A stretch of 64,000 nt of DNA. Origin: a bacterium. GTDB taxonomy: Bacteria > Pseudomonadota > Gammaproteobacteria > Pseudomonadales > Moraxellaceae. The stretch is taken from NCBI GenBank assembly GCA_029945725.1, contig JAQSDB010000002.1, positions 558,001 to 622,000 on the forward strand, given 5' to 3'. The notes under the pieces are model-generated. The model was not told where the DNA came from, did no database searches, and saw nothing but the letters and a program-made list of their open reading frames with translations. The translations under genes and the position numbers were made by a program. Each line of letters begins with the position of its first letter. The first letter of the stretch is position 1. Positions 17,298 to 25,911 of the stretch are shown piece by piece.

Positions 17298-17374
17298 GCG
17301 CTGGTAGCTCAGTTGGATAGAGTATCTGGCTACGAACCAGAGGGTCGGGGGTTCGAATCCCTCCCAGCGCACCA
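17298..17374 (+). tRNA. tRNA-Arg, anticodon ACG
   Basis: A 77-base tRNA. The acceptor GCGCTGG pairs with CCAGCGC, the D arm is TAGCTCAGTTGGATAGAG, the anticodon loop CTACGAA sits between TCTGG and CCAGA, the T arm is GGGTTCGAATCCC, and CCA is encoded. The A34 is normally deaminated to inosine to read CGU/CGC/CGA. It forms the right flank of the tad locus. Confidence 0.97.
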
Positions 17375-17379
17375 AATAA

Positions 17380-17423
17380 AGCAAAAAGCCGGTCAACCAG
17401 TCATGGTTGACCGGCTTTTTGCT
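17380..17423 (+). terminator. Strong terminator after tRNA-Arg
   Basis: A perfect 20-bp stem (17380-17399 with 17404-17423) with a GTCA loop; the 3' arm contains CCGGCTTTTTGC. It starts 6 bp after the CCA end and, being symmetric, would also act on minus-strand transcripts. Confidence 0.9.
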
Positions 17424-17635
17424 ATCTGCAATTCCAGAAAAACCGTTGCCGTGCCGCGTCTCGTTTATAGCCCCGTTGTTCCCGGATTTGAGTCCCTTCT
17501 CGGGCTTTTTGTTGCCAGGGTGCAGGGATATCTGCTTTACGGGGGGCGATTTCAAACAAGTCACTGGCTTCGCTGGTAATCAGGTATCTTTCATTCATTG
17601 CATTTAATTCAATAAACCCTTGGAAGGCGTTCGGC

Positions 17636-18814
17636 ATGCTTGGCTTCCTGAGCAGATACGTTCCGTCCTGGCGCATGAGCCGCTGCACTGGCTTGATTAA
17701 TGATTACAGACCGGTAATCAGCATAGTCGCCTATTTTTTTGTTTTATGTTTCTGCTTTCGATACGGCCAGGAAATAATGCGGGGCGGTGATGCCTGGAAG
17801 ACGGGGGACTGGCTCATAAATTATGAAGGTGGCCCCGTCCGCCGGGGGCTGGTTGGCCAGGTCCTTTACGAGTTTTCGCGCCTGGGGACAAACCTGCTCT
17901 GGTCGGCATTTGTTTTACAAGTGGCCATATATCTTTTGGTTGCACACCTCACTTTAAAGCTGTTCTTCTCCGTCGATCGTGAAGCTTCCTGGTTATTGTT
18001 GATATTTTCCCCTGCATTTATTTTCTTGTTCCCGTTTTATGATGTTCAGGGTGGGTTCAGAAAAGAAATAATACTGTTTTTATCCTTTTGCGTACTGGCT
18101 TGTGGCTTGCTGGATGGAAAGCTCCGTCACGGGCACGTCATAGCGTCGCTTTTGATATATGGCGTTGCCGTCTTTTCGCATGAACTGGCGGCATTCGCCA
18201 TTTTCTTTATGGTTTTCCTGCTGCTGCAGGCAAAAACAAATACGGCCAATCACGCCATGATCAATGCTTATGCCGTCGGTTATATTTTGCTGGCTGTGGG
18301 CGGGGTGGGGTTTGCACTGGCCAATCCCGGCAATGGTGTGGTGAAAAGCGAAGTTTGCAACTCGCTACTAATGGCAGGACTGAAAGACAGTATTTGCAGT
18401 GGCGCCATTGAGTGGCTTCAGTTTGACTCTGGCTACGGTATGCGGGAAGTAAGAAGTTATCTGTCCGGATATTTAGTTGTGTATCCATTATTGTTTTTTC
18501 TGGCATGTTTTCCCGTCTTTCTGACCGGCTGGTACAGGAAGAGGGTTATTTTCCTGATGCTCGGGTTTTTCTCGTTATTGCCTTTATTTGTTGTGGCGGT
18601 GGATTGGGGCAGGTGGATCCATGTTTATGTTTTCATGGTATCCATCACGCTATTGCTTGAGTCCAGCAACGCGACAGTAATGATTGGCAAATTTCCTGTG
18701 CTTGGCCTTTTGGCCTATATGGGCCTCTGGAGTATTCCTCATTGCTGCACCGCAAGGCCGGGGCTGGGCATGATTGATGTGGCATATCTTGCGTTAAGAA
18801 AGCTGGTATTTTGA
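17636..18814 (+). CDS. Orphan polytopic membrane protein
   Basis: Not assignable with confidence. It has 392 residues with about nine or ten hydrophobic segments separated by short loops. Near residues 60-80 a polar loop contains GDWLINYEGGPVRRGLVGQ; similar VRRGL loops occur in uncharacterised membrane proteins linked to surface polysaccharides, but that is recollection, not a search. GGAAGG lies 8 nt before the ATG. The gene is visibly richer in A/T than its neighbours, stands alone behind tRNA-Arg and its terminator, and has no partner genes, all consistent with acquired DNA. The 212 bp upstream hold no other supported gene. Confidence 0.75.
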   Translation: MLGFLSRYVPSWRMSRCTGLINDYRPVISIVAYFFVLCFCFRYGQEIMRGGDAWKTGDWLINYEGGPVRRGLVGQVLYEFSRLGTNLLWSAFVLQVAIYLLVAHLTLKLFFSVDREASWLLLIFSPAFIFLFPFYDVQGGFRKEIILFLSFCVLACGLLDGKLRHGHVIASLLIYGVAVFSHELAAFAIFFMVFLLLQAKTNTANHAMINAYAVGYILLAVGGVGFALANPGNGVVKSEVCNSLLMAGLKDSICSGAIEWLQFDSGYGMREVRSYLSGYLVVYPLLFFLACFPVFLTGWYRKRVIFLMLGFFSLLPLFVVAVDWGRWIHVYVFMVSITLLLESSNATVMIGKFPVLGLLAYMGLWSIPHCCTARPGLGMIDVAYLALRKLVF

Positions 18815-18965
18815 TGACCATCACCCACCTAAATCCTGCAAGCTTGCCGTTGTTGCATTGAGGCAGGGAGAGGCAAGCGAATAACCCGGTTTCAGCGGCT
18901 GGACAGCCTTGTGCAAGGCGCTCCCGGTTAAGAGGCTGGTACGAGTAACGATCGAAGGAGCGGGC

Positions 18966-20396
18966 ATGACGAATAACAAGGCCGGTTCGGCGTACCGCGG
19001 TGGTTTGCCGCTGATTCACAATCGCCCGTTCGATGAAATCGCGGTCGGTGACAGCGCCTGCATGGAGCGGATGCTGACCCAGCAGGATATCCAGCTGTTC
19101 GCGGTGTTGTCCGGTGACAATAATCCGCAGCATCTGGATGCCGGGTTCGCGGCATCGACGCGCTTCCACGGCATCATCGCGCAAGGCATGTGGGGCGGTG
19201 CGCTGATCTCGGCTGTACTGGGCACCCGCCTGCCAGGTCCGGGCACGATCTACAAAGGCCAGACCCTGCGTTTCCTGGGGCCGATACGGCTTGGCGATAC
19301 CCTGACCGTCCGCGTCACCGTGATGTCGCGCGAGGTGGATCTCAAGCTGGTTCGCCTGGCCTGTGCCTGCATCAACCAGCACGGCGACACCGTGATCGAG
19401 GGGGAGGCTGAAGTGATTGCCCCGGCCGGGAAGATCGAGCTTGCCAGCACGACCCTGCCCGAGATCAGGCTCAGCGGAGGTGGCGGGCTGCAGCATGTGC
19501 TGGATCTTGTCCGCCCCCTGGATGCAATCCGCATGGCAGTGGTGCATCCCTGTGATGCGCTTAGCCTGACGGCGGCGCTGGAGGCGCGGACAGCGGGACT
19601 GATCGAGCCCGTGCTGGTCGCCCCGCGCGCCAGACTGGAAGCACTGGCGCTGGAGGAGGGGCTGGATCTGTCCGGTCTCGCCATTGAAGATGTGCCGCAC
19701 AGCCATGCGGCGGCAGCGCGTGCTGTCGAGCTGGTGCTGCGCGGCGAGGTCGAGGCGCTGATGAAGGGCAGCCTGCACACCGACGAGCTGATGGGTGCGG
19801 TCGTGGCGTCCGGCACGGGCCTGCGCACCAAGCGTCGCATCAGTCACTGCTATCTGATGCAAACGCCCGCCTACCCGCGCCCCTTCATTCTCACTGATGC
19901 CGCCATCAACATCGCGCCTTCGCTGGATGACAAGGCGGACATCGTGCGCAATGCCATTGACCTGGCGCATGCCATCGGCGTGGAACAGCCGCGTGTGGCC
20001 ATCCTTGCGGCAGTGGAAACCGTCAGCCCGCGCATGCCGGCAACGCTGGACGCGGCAGCCCTGTGCAAGATGGCGGATCGCGGCCAGATTACGGGCGCCT
20101 TGCTCGACGGACCTCTGGCGTTCGATAACGCCATCTCGGCGGCGGCGGCGCACATCAAGGGGATTGTCTCCGAGGTGGCGGGGCGTGCCGATATCCTGGT
20201 GGTACCCGATCTCGAAAGCGGCAACATGCTGGCCAAACAGCTTGAGTATCTGAGCGGAGCGGCGAGCGCGGGCATTGTGCTGGGGGCCCGTGTGCCCATC
20301 GTGCTGACCAGTCGCGCCGATACGCGGGAGACGCGTATTGCTTCTTGTGCGGTCGCGCTGTTGCTGGTGCAGCACTACAAGGTCCTGCCGCCATGA
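18966..20396 (+). CDS. Bifunctional MaoC-type enoyl-CoA hydratase / phosphate acyltransferase
   Basis: A fusion of two enzymes in 476 residues. The N-terminal part (about 1-150) is a hot-dog (R)-specific enoyl-CoA hydratase with the motif LSGDNNPQH containing the catalytic Asp51 and His56. The C-terminal part (about 170-470) is a phosphate acetyl/butyryltransferase that swaps CoA for phosphate (TGALLDGPLAFDNAIS and PDLESGNMLAKQL are family segments). GGAG lies 5 nt before the ATG; an in-frame TTG at 18909 has no site. The stop overlaps the start of ackA, so acyl-phosphate would pass to the kinase to yield ATP. Acyl chain length cannot be read from the sequence. Confidence 0.9.
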   Translation: MTNNKAGSAYRGGLPLIHNRPFDEIAVGDSACMERMLTQQDIQLFAVLSGDNNPQHLDAGFAASTRFHGIIAQGMWGGALISAVLGTRLPGPGTIYKGQTLRFLGPIRLGDTLTVRVTVMSREVDLKLVRLACACINQHGDTVIEGEAEVIAPAGKIELASTTLPEIRLSGGGGLQHVLDLVRPLDAIRMAVVHPCDALSLTAALEARTAGLIEPVLVAPRARLEALALEEGLDLSGLAIEDVPHSHAAAARAVELVLRGEVEALMKGSLHTDELMGAVVASGTGLRTKRRISHCYLMQTPAYPRPFILTDAAINIAPSLDDKADIVRNAIDLAHAIGVEQPRVAILAAVETVSPRMPATLDAAALCKMADRGQITGALLDGPLAFDNAISAAAAHIKGIVSEVAGRADILVVPDLESGNMLAKQLEYLSGAASAGIVLGARVPIVLTSRADTRETRIASCAVALLLVQHYKVLPP

Positions 20397-21646
20397 GTGA
20401 TCTTATTCTGGTGCTTAACTGCGGCTCATCCAGTATCAAGTTCGCACTCTTTGATGTCAGTGCCACATCGTTGTCACGCAAGCCCCACTGGAGCGGCAAG
20501 GTGGACGGCATTACCGGTTCCCGGCCGGTCATGGGCGAGACCGGTCTGGCGCCCGTGGCGGTAGAGCTGGATGCCGTGCAGCCCTACCATGCGGCGCTTG
20601 AGCATATTCGAGGGCGTGTCAGGGCCCGTCTGGGCAGCCATCGTATTGTCGCCATTGCGCACCGCGTGGTGCATGGAGGCACCCGGTATTTCGAACCGGT
20701 GCGGGTGGATGCCCGTGTGCTGGCGGACCTCAAAACGTATATTCCCCTGGCACCGCTGCATCAGCCGTTTGCGCTGGAAGCCATCGAGATGCTGCTTGCG
20801 GATCGCCCCGACTTGCCGCATGTGGCGCTCTTTGACACCGCCTTTCACCACACGCTGCCCGACGTTGAAAAAATGCTGCCCTTGCCCTACGCGGTCTGGG
20901 AGCGCGGCCTGCGCCGTTACGGCTTTCATGGCCTGTCTTACGAGTTCATGTCGATTGTGCTGGCCGAGCGCTATGGTGATGCCGCGCGCGGGCGCACGAT
21001 CGTGGCGCATCTGGGCAGCGGAGCCAGCCTGTGCGCCATGCGGGATCTGCGCAGCGTGGCGACCACCATGGGCTTCTCGGCCCTGGACGGCCTGATGATG
21101 GGCACGCGCTGCGGCGCGCTTGATCCGGGCGCAGTGCTGTACCTGATGGAAATCGAGAAGCTCACGCTGGAGCAGGTGGGCCATGTCCTCTACTACGAGT
21201 CGGGGCTGCTGGGGGTCTCGGGCGTTTCAGCGGATCCGCGCGTCCTGCTGGCGGAGGAGGACGGCAATCCCCGCATTCAGGCGGCACTGGATCTTTATGT
21301 GCGCCGCATCGTGCGCGAGATCGGCGCGCAGACCGCCGTGCTGGGTGGCCTGGACATGCTCGTTTTCACGGCGGGCATCGGCGAGCACAACGCCGAGATT
21401 CGTCGCCGCATCTGTCGGGACCTGGCTTACCTTGGCGTCGAGCTCGACGCGGACGCCAATGCCTGCGACGCCTCTCTGGTTTCCGCCAGTGCCAGTCGTG
21501 TGCAGGTCGCCGTGGAAATCACCAACGAGGAATGGATGGCAGCCTGGCATACGGCAGCCATGATCGGCCTGGATGAGCGCGAGGTGAGCCTGATCCCCGA
21601 AGGCCAGGACTATCCTGTCCCGCTCGCGCTTCCGGTGACGACATGA
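20393..21646 (+). CDS. ackA: Acetate kinase (acetate/short-chain acyl kinase)
   Basis: Converts acyl-phosphate and ADP to the acid and ATP, or the reverse. It has 417 residues from the ATG overlapping the upstream stop (ATGA). The start LILVLNCGSSSIKFALFD is the acetate-kinase N-terminal signature, YGFHGLSYEF is the second signature near residue 180, and VFTAGIGEHNAEIRR is near residue 325. It is paired with the upstream transacylase. The chain is close to family length, with a slightly extended tail. Preference for butyrate or propionate is possible. Confidence 0.94.
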   Translation: MSDLILVLNCGSSSIKFALFDVSATSLSRKPHWSGKVDGITGSRPVMGETGLAPVAVELDAVQPYHAALEHIRGRVRARLGSHRIVAIAHRVVHGGTRYFEPVRVDARVLADLKTYIPLAPLHQPFALEAIEMLLADRPDLPHVALFDTAFHHTLPDVEKMLPLPYAVWERGLRRYGFHGLSYEFMSIVLAERYGDAARGRTIVAHLGSGASLCAMRDLRSVATTMGFSALDGLMMGTRCGALDPGAVLYLMEIEKLTLEQVGHVLYYESGLLGVSGVSADPRVLLAEEDGNPRIQAALDLYVRRIVREIGAQTAVLGGLDMLVFTAGIGEHNAEIRRRICRDLAYLGVELDADANACDASLVSASASRVQVAVEITNEEWMAAWHTAAMIGLDEREVSLIPEGQDYPVPLALPVTT

Positions 21647-21792
21647 CGGAGCCGGCGGCAGGTTTTCTTGATCGTGTGTGGTTCGGCTGCAATTTCCCGA
21701 TCTCGCCGTGATCGGTGGCGTGTTTTTTTTATCTCGCGGGCACGCTTTCGTAAAACACGGGCAACCATGGCATGAGGCGGCGACCGGTTTTC

Positions 21793-21834
21793 CCCGGGCA
21801 CAGTCCCGTGTCCGCCGCGCGGGATTGTGCCGGG
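21793..21834. repeat. Imperfect inverted repeat upstream of the TetR gene
   Basis: CCCGGGCACAGTCCCG (21793-21808) and CGGGATTGTGCCGGG (21820-21834) are complementary over 15 bp with one bulge and one G-T pair, loop 11 nt, with no T-run after it. It lies in a 319-bp gap between ackA and the TetR-type gene that holds no other supported feature. It may be an mRNA hairpin or an extended operator for the adjacent regulator. Confidence 0.4.
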
Positions 21835-21965
21835 TCTCTTAACTGCCGGTGTGTACCAGGGCACGGCGGCCGGGCAGCAGTTGTTGCTGTCGGCTGTCAT
21901 TGCCGGCTCCGCGGCTGCGCCGGTATGCTTGCCGCCTCGCCAGGCACAGACGGAACCAGACACTC

Positions 21966-22634
21966 ATGCAGCAAGCCGTGGCAACTTATCAGGGGCGCAA
22001 GACCGCCCGACAGGGCAGCGAACAGCGCCGGCTGGCCATTCTTCAGGCGGCACTGCGGGTGCTGGTGCGCGATGGAGTACGCGGCCTGCGGCATCGTGCA
22101 GTCGCCAAAGAGGCAGACGTGCCGCTTTCCGCGACTACGTACTACTTCAAGGATATTCACGATCTGCTGGCCGATGCCTTTGCCTTGTTTACCAACGAGA
22201 CCGTGCAGACCTTCGTGGACCCTTTCTGGTCCCGTGCCAATGAGTGGGTGCGCAGTCATCCCGAAGACACCCGGCACAATCCCGTGCGGATGGCCGAGCT
22301 GACGGATCATATGGCGGCCATGGGCGCGACTTACATTCTGGCGCGGGTGCGCGAGCATCGCGAACAGCTCGTGCTGGAGCATGCCTTCTGGTATGCCGCG
22401 CTCACGGATCCGCGCATGCATGCCATGGCCCTGCAGCATGGCCGGCGGATTCTCGTCAACTTCATCCAGATTCTGGAGTATGTCGGTGCCAGAGAGGTGG
22501 AGCTGGGGGCCAGATCCATTCTGGTCACCGTGCGCCGTCTGGAATACGAGGGCATGCTGGGCGCAGAGGATTTCACGGAAGAAAAAATACGTGATGCCCT
22601 GCGTCACCAGATTCGAGCGGTACTGGCGGCATGA
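21966..22634 (+). CDS. TetR-family transcriptional regulator
   Basis: A 222-residue predicted dimeric repressor. The N-terminal helix-turn-helix (about residues 20-65) reads [20 protein letters not shown] followed by [19 protein letters not shown], a clear TetR pattern; the C-terminal ligand domain is not assignable. ATG 21966 is chosen because the frame upstream is low-quality and family length then fits. The stop overlaps the start of ung (ATGA). It may regulate itself plus ung and the hydratase gene, or the ackA unit upstream. Confidence 0.88.
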   Translation: MQQAVATYQGRKTARQGSEQRRLAILQAALRVLVRDGVRGLRHRAVAKEADVPLSATTYYFKDIHDLLADAFALFTNETVQTFVDPFWSRANEWVRSHPEDTRHNPVRMAELTDHMAAMGATYILARVREHREQLVLEHAFWYAALTDPRMHAMALQHGRRILVNFIQILEYVGAREVELGARSILVTVRRLEYEGMLGAEDFTEEKIRDALRHQIRAVLAA

Positions 22635-23329
22635 CAGGCATGGCACTTGAGCGGGTCAGGCTCGATGCACAGTGGAAGCAGGCCCTGGCGCCTGAATTCA
22701 TTGCGCCGTATATGCGCGAGTTGCGTGCCTTTCTGGCGGCCGAGAAAAAATCAGGCAAGGATGTTTATCCGCCCGGGCCGGAAATATTCAATGCCCTCAA
22801 CACCACGCCGCTGGCGAAGGTAAAAGTCGTGATCCTCGGACAGGATCCCTACCACGGCGCCGGGCAGGCTCACGGTCTCTGCTTCTCGGTGCGTCGGGGC
22901 GTCATGCTGCCGCCTTCCCTGCAGAATATTTACAAGGAAATCGAGGCCGATCTCGGCATTCCACGGCCGCAGCATGGTGAGCTGACGCACTGGGCCGAGC
23001 AGGGCGTGCTGCTGCTCAACAGCGTGCTGACGGTGCAGGCGGGCGAAGCGGCTTCGCACCAGAAGCGTGGCTGGGAAACATTTACGGATGCCGTCATCCG
23101 CGTGCTCAACGATGAATGCGAGAATCTTGTTTTTCTGCTGTGGGGAGGTTATGCCCAGCGCAAAGGCAGTTTCATTGATGCGAAAAAACATCTGGTACTG
23201 AAGTCGGTGCATCCGTCACCGCTGTCAGCCAATCGTGGCGGCTGGTTCGGCTGTCATCATTTTTCCAAAACCAATCAGTATCTGAAGGCGCATGGAAAGG
23301 TGCCGATTGACTGGTCTTTGCCTGTTTGA
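22631..23329 (+). CDS. ung: Uracil-DNA glycosylase, family 1
   Basis: Removes uracil from DNA to start base-excision repair. It has 232 residues. The water-activating motif GQDPYHG is at residues 70-76 (Asp72), the uracil-binding segment [12 protein letters not shown] is near residue 135, and the DNA-intercalation motif [10 protein letters not shown] is near residue 198. All key residues are present. It overlaps the TetR stop and is 7 bp before the hydratase gene, so it appears translated within a three-gene unit, which is not its usual setting. Confidence 0.96.
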   Translation: MTGMALERVRLDAQWKQALAPEFIAPYMRELRAFLAAEKKSGKDVYPPGPEIFNALNTTPLAKVKVVILGQDPYHGAGQAHGLCFSVRRGVMLPPSLQNIYKEIEADLGIPRPQHGELTHWAEQGVLLLNSVLTVQAGEAASHQKRGWETFTDAVIRVLNDECENLVFLLWGGYAQRKGSFIDAKKHLVLKSVHPSPLSANRGGWFGCHHFSKTNQYLKAHGKVPIDWSLPV

Positions 23330-23336
23330 GGTTGTG

Positions 23337-24446
23337 ATGTCCGAATCCCCTGTTGTGCTGCTGGAAGAACGTGCCACGGCGGATGGCCGTGTCCTGGCCA
23401 TTGCCACGCTGAACAGCGAGCGCTCGCTGAATTCGCTCAGTCTCGACATGATCACTGTCCTGCTGCCGGCCCTGCAGCGCTGGGCGGAAGATGATCGTGT
23501 GGTGGCGGTTTTCCTGCAGGGCGCCGGCGACAAGGCATTCTGTGCCGGCGGCGATGTCCGTCGCATCTGTCTGGCCGTGCGTGAAAACGGCATTGATGAT
23601 CCCTATGCGCAGGAATTTTTCACGCAGGAATACAAACTGGATTACCTGATCCATGTTTTCCCCAAGCCCGTCATCGTGTGGGGGCAGGGCATCGTCATGG
23701 GCGGCGGTATCGGTTTGATGAGCGGGGCGTCGCATCGCATTGTCACCGAGACCTCGCGCCTGGCCATGCCGGAAATCACCATAGGCCTGTATCCGGATGT
23801 GGGCGGCAGCTATTTCCTCGCGCGCGTCAAAAACCGTCTGGGTCTTTTTATCGGCATGACGGGCGTGCACCTGAACGCGGCTGATGCGCTGCATATCGGT
23901 CTTGCCGATCATGCTGTTGCCAGTGCGCGCCGCGAGGCGGTGCTCGGGAGTCTGTGTGCCGAACCGTGGGCGACGGAGGCGCAGGCTTGTTCACGGCAGG
24001 TCAGCGCCGTGCTGGCGCGCGAGCAGCAGCCGGAACTCAAACTCTCCGAGATTGCAGCACGTGAAGCGCTGTTGAATGCGCGTGCCGGCAGTGATGATCT
24101 CGCCGTGCTTTATGCCGCGCTGACCGCGCCGGCGCCTGACGATGCCTGGCTGGACCGTACGGCTGCATCGCTGGCCAAAGGCTCGCCAACCTCGGCCGTG
24201 CTGATACACCGGCAGTGGCAGCGAGGCAGCCATATGACTCTGGCCGACGTGTTCCGCGAGGAACTGACGCTGTCGGTACAATGTGCGCGTCATCCCGATT
24301 TTATCGAAGGCGTGCGTGCCTTGCTGGTGGACAAGGACAATGCGCCGCACTGGCAGCCGGCCGTTCTGGCGGAGGTCAGCGAGTCGTGGATTGCCGGGCA
24401 TTATGCCGAGCCCTGGTCGGGGGCGCACCCGCTGGCCGCTTTGTAA
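23337..24446 (+). CDS. Enoyl-CoA hydratase/isomerase family, 3-hydroxyisobutyryl-CoA hydrolase-like
   Basis: A 369-residue crotonase-fold protein. The oxyanion-hole segments are KAFCAGGDVRRI and GIVMGGGIGLMSGASHRIV. The length and the C-terminal ECH_2-type helical region (PTSAVLIHRQWQRG) favour the HIBYL-CoA hydrolase branch, linked to valine breakdown, over a simple enoyl-CoA hydratase of about 260 residues. The start at 23337 has GAGG 5 nt upstream. Substrate remains open. Confidence 0.85.
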   Translation: MSESPVVLLEERATADGRVLAIATLNSERSLNSLSLDMITVLLPALQRWAEDDRVVAVFLQGAGDKAFCAGGDVRRICLAVRENGIDDPYAQEFFTQEYKLDYLIHVFPKPVIVWGQGIVMGGGIGLMSGASHRIVTETSRLAMPEITIGLYPDVGGSYFLARVKNRLGLFIGMTGVHLNAADALHIGLADHAVASARREAVLGSLCAEPWATEAQACSRQVSAVLAREQQPELKLSEIAAREALLNARAGSDDLAVLYAALTAPAPDDAWLDRTAASLAKGSPTSAVLIHRQWQRGSHMTLADVFREELTLSVQCARHPDFIEGVRALLVDKDNAPHWQPAVLAEVSESWIAGHYAEPWSGAHPLAAL

Positions 24447-24454
24447 AAGGCACA

Positions 24455-24506
24455 TGAAAAGCCCGTAAAAAAAGCCCGCTTGCGGGCTTTTTTTACGGGC
24501 TTTTCA
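24455..24506. terminator. Bidirectional terminator, 25-bp perfect palindrome
   Basis: A 25-bp perfect stem with a TT loop, built as a nested double terminator: inner GCCCGC/GCGGGC with A7/T7 and outer GCCCGT/ACGGGC with AAAA/TTTT. It sits between two convergent genes and has T-runs on both strands. Confidence 0.92.
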
Positions 24507-24517
24507 GAAGGGCCGCG

Positions 24518-25534
24518 TCACTCTTCCTTGTCGGCGGCCAGCTCGTAAGGCAGTACGAGAACGCCCAAACGGGAGCCGGATGCTTCCAGGCTGAGCGTGC
24601 CCGCATGCACCGCCAGGTTTTTGACCACGGCGAGCAACTCGGTTTTTCCGGCGCTGCCGCGTGCAGCAATCACTACTTCTCCGACGGATTTTTCTTCCGC
24701 CACAATCTTGCTGCCAATGGCAGGAAGCTCGGTGTCAGGGGCTTCAAGCCGGTAAAGCCGCTGCTTGAGCTTGCCGCGGAAATACAAACGTGCCACCACT
24801 TCCTGGCCGGTATAACAGCCCTTGTTGTAGCTCACGCCTTCCAGCGCCGGGTAGTTGAGCTCCTGTGGCTGAAAAAGATCACGGCTGCCGGCAAAGACGG
24901 TGGCCAGACCGTCACGGATGTCGGCGGCCCACCAGAGGTTTTCGCTGGCCAGGGTAGTGTTCTGCTGCAGTGCCGGCCACTCTGCGGCGAGTGTTTCCGC
25001 CGGCAGTCCCAGCAGATAGCGCGGTTCGGCGCCGGTGCGCGAGACCCATTTGCCATCGGCAGCTTTAATGACCCGACCTTGTGCCGGTACATCGCCGACG
25101 AGGCTTTTGACGCGCTCTTCTGCGCCAGCGCCGCTGATGCCGGCCAGCGCCATGCCGGCATGGTCGAGTCTGGTTCTGGAAAAGACCGCATATTTTTTCA
25201 GATGGGCGAGCGCGTCTTCAATCTGGTTTTCCGGAAGGACCAGCAGGATGTTTTCCCCGTCCGGTATGGCGATGAAACTGAACAGCACACGGCCTTTCAG
25301 TGAACAGACGGCGCCCGGCAGGACACGGCCTTTTTCGACTTCACGGAAATCGGTGGTGGTCTGGCCCTGCAGGAACTTTACCGATTCGGGGCCGGTGAGA
25401 CCGAGTACGGCCAGTGCCGGCAGCGGAATCAGAACGGTGGCAGCGCGGGTGTCCGCCGGATTGGCAGAGTCCGGTTGTGCAGGGAGGGCCTCTGCAAGGT
25501 CCGGTGTCAGTAATGAAGTCCAGGGGTTGATCAT
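24518..25534 (-). CDS. ygfZ: Folate-binding protein YgfZ
   Basis: Tetrahydrofolate-dependent factor for Fe-S cluster enzymes, related to the glycine-cleavage T-protein. It has 338 residues from the ATG at 25534. The diagnostic motif KGCYTGQEVVARLYFRGK lies near residue 240, and its Cys is the conserved one. The frame extends 24 codons further upstream, without support. It is divergent from sdhE, another Fe-S/flavin assembly gene, with 122 bp between. Confidence 0.93.
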   Translation of the reverse strand: MINPWTSLLTPDLAEALPAQPDSANPADTRAATVLIPLPALAVLGLTGPESVKFLQGQTTTDFREVEKGRVLPGAVCSLKGRVLFSFIAIPDGENILLVLPENQIEDALAHLKKYAVFSRTRLDHAGMALAGISGAGAEERVKSLVGDVPAQGRVIKAADGKWVSRTGAEPRYLLGLPAETLAAEWPALQQNTTLASENLWWAADIRDGLATVFAGSRDLFQPQELNYPALEGVSYNKGCYTGQEVVARLYFRGKLKQRLYRLEAPDTELPAIGSKIVAEEKSVGEVVIAARGSAGKTELLAVVKNLAVHAGTLSLEASGSRLGVLVLPYELAADKEE

Positions 25535-25656
25535 GATGAGCCGCAATGACAAAAGGATTAAGGATGACAGGGTAAGCCTTATGGAGGCCGCAGCCGGAAA
25601 AAACAAGCGTATAATCGCCGCCGACCCGATGATCCGCCACGTTTTCCGGAGCTGCC

Positions 25657-25911
25657 ATGACCGATCTCACTGCTGAAGAACGCCGCCTGCAGTGGCATTG
25701 CCGTCGTGGTCTCAAGGAGCTGGACATGATCCTTGGCCCGTTCATGGACGAACACTATCGGCAGCTGGAGCCCCTCGACAAGGCCTTGTTCATGCGTCTT
25801 GTCGATAACGAGGACGTGGACCTGTTCAACTGGTTCATGCGCCAGGGCACGCCGGCTGATCCCGAGCTGGAGCGCATGATTGAGCTCATCCTTGCACGTC
25901 TGGCGCGTTGA
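25657..25911 (+). CDS. sdhE: Succinate dehydrogenase assembly factor SdhE
   Basis: A small protein that promotes covalent flavinylation of SdhA and FrdA. It has 84 residues, the family length. The conserved RRGLKELD motif (RGxxE) at residues 16-23 and the helical tail with FNWFMRQG are clear. It overlaps ygfX by 32 bp, giving the known ygfY-ygfX pair. Confidence 0.95.
   Translation: MTDLTAEERRLQWHCRRGLKELDMILGPFMDEHYRQLEPLDKALFMRLVDNEDVDLFNWFMRQGTPADPELERMIELILARLAR

Noticed and set aside
17422-17688. 88-residue minus-strand frame beside tRNA-Arg, considered as an integrase remnant
   Set aside because: No recombinase motif, no ribosome-binding site, and it overlaps the start of the well-initiated membrane-protein gene.
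18645-20375. 576-residue open frame on the minus strand
   Set aside because: It is the mirror of the GC-rich hydratase-phosphotransacylase gene; composition is His/Arg/Gln-rich without motifs, typical of an antisense shadow.
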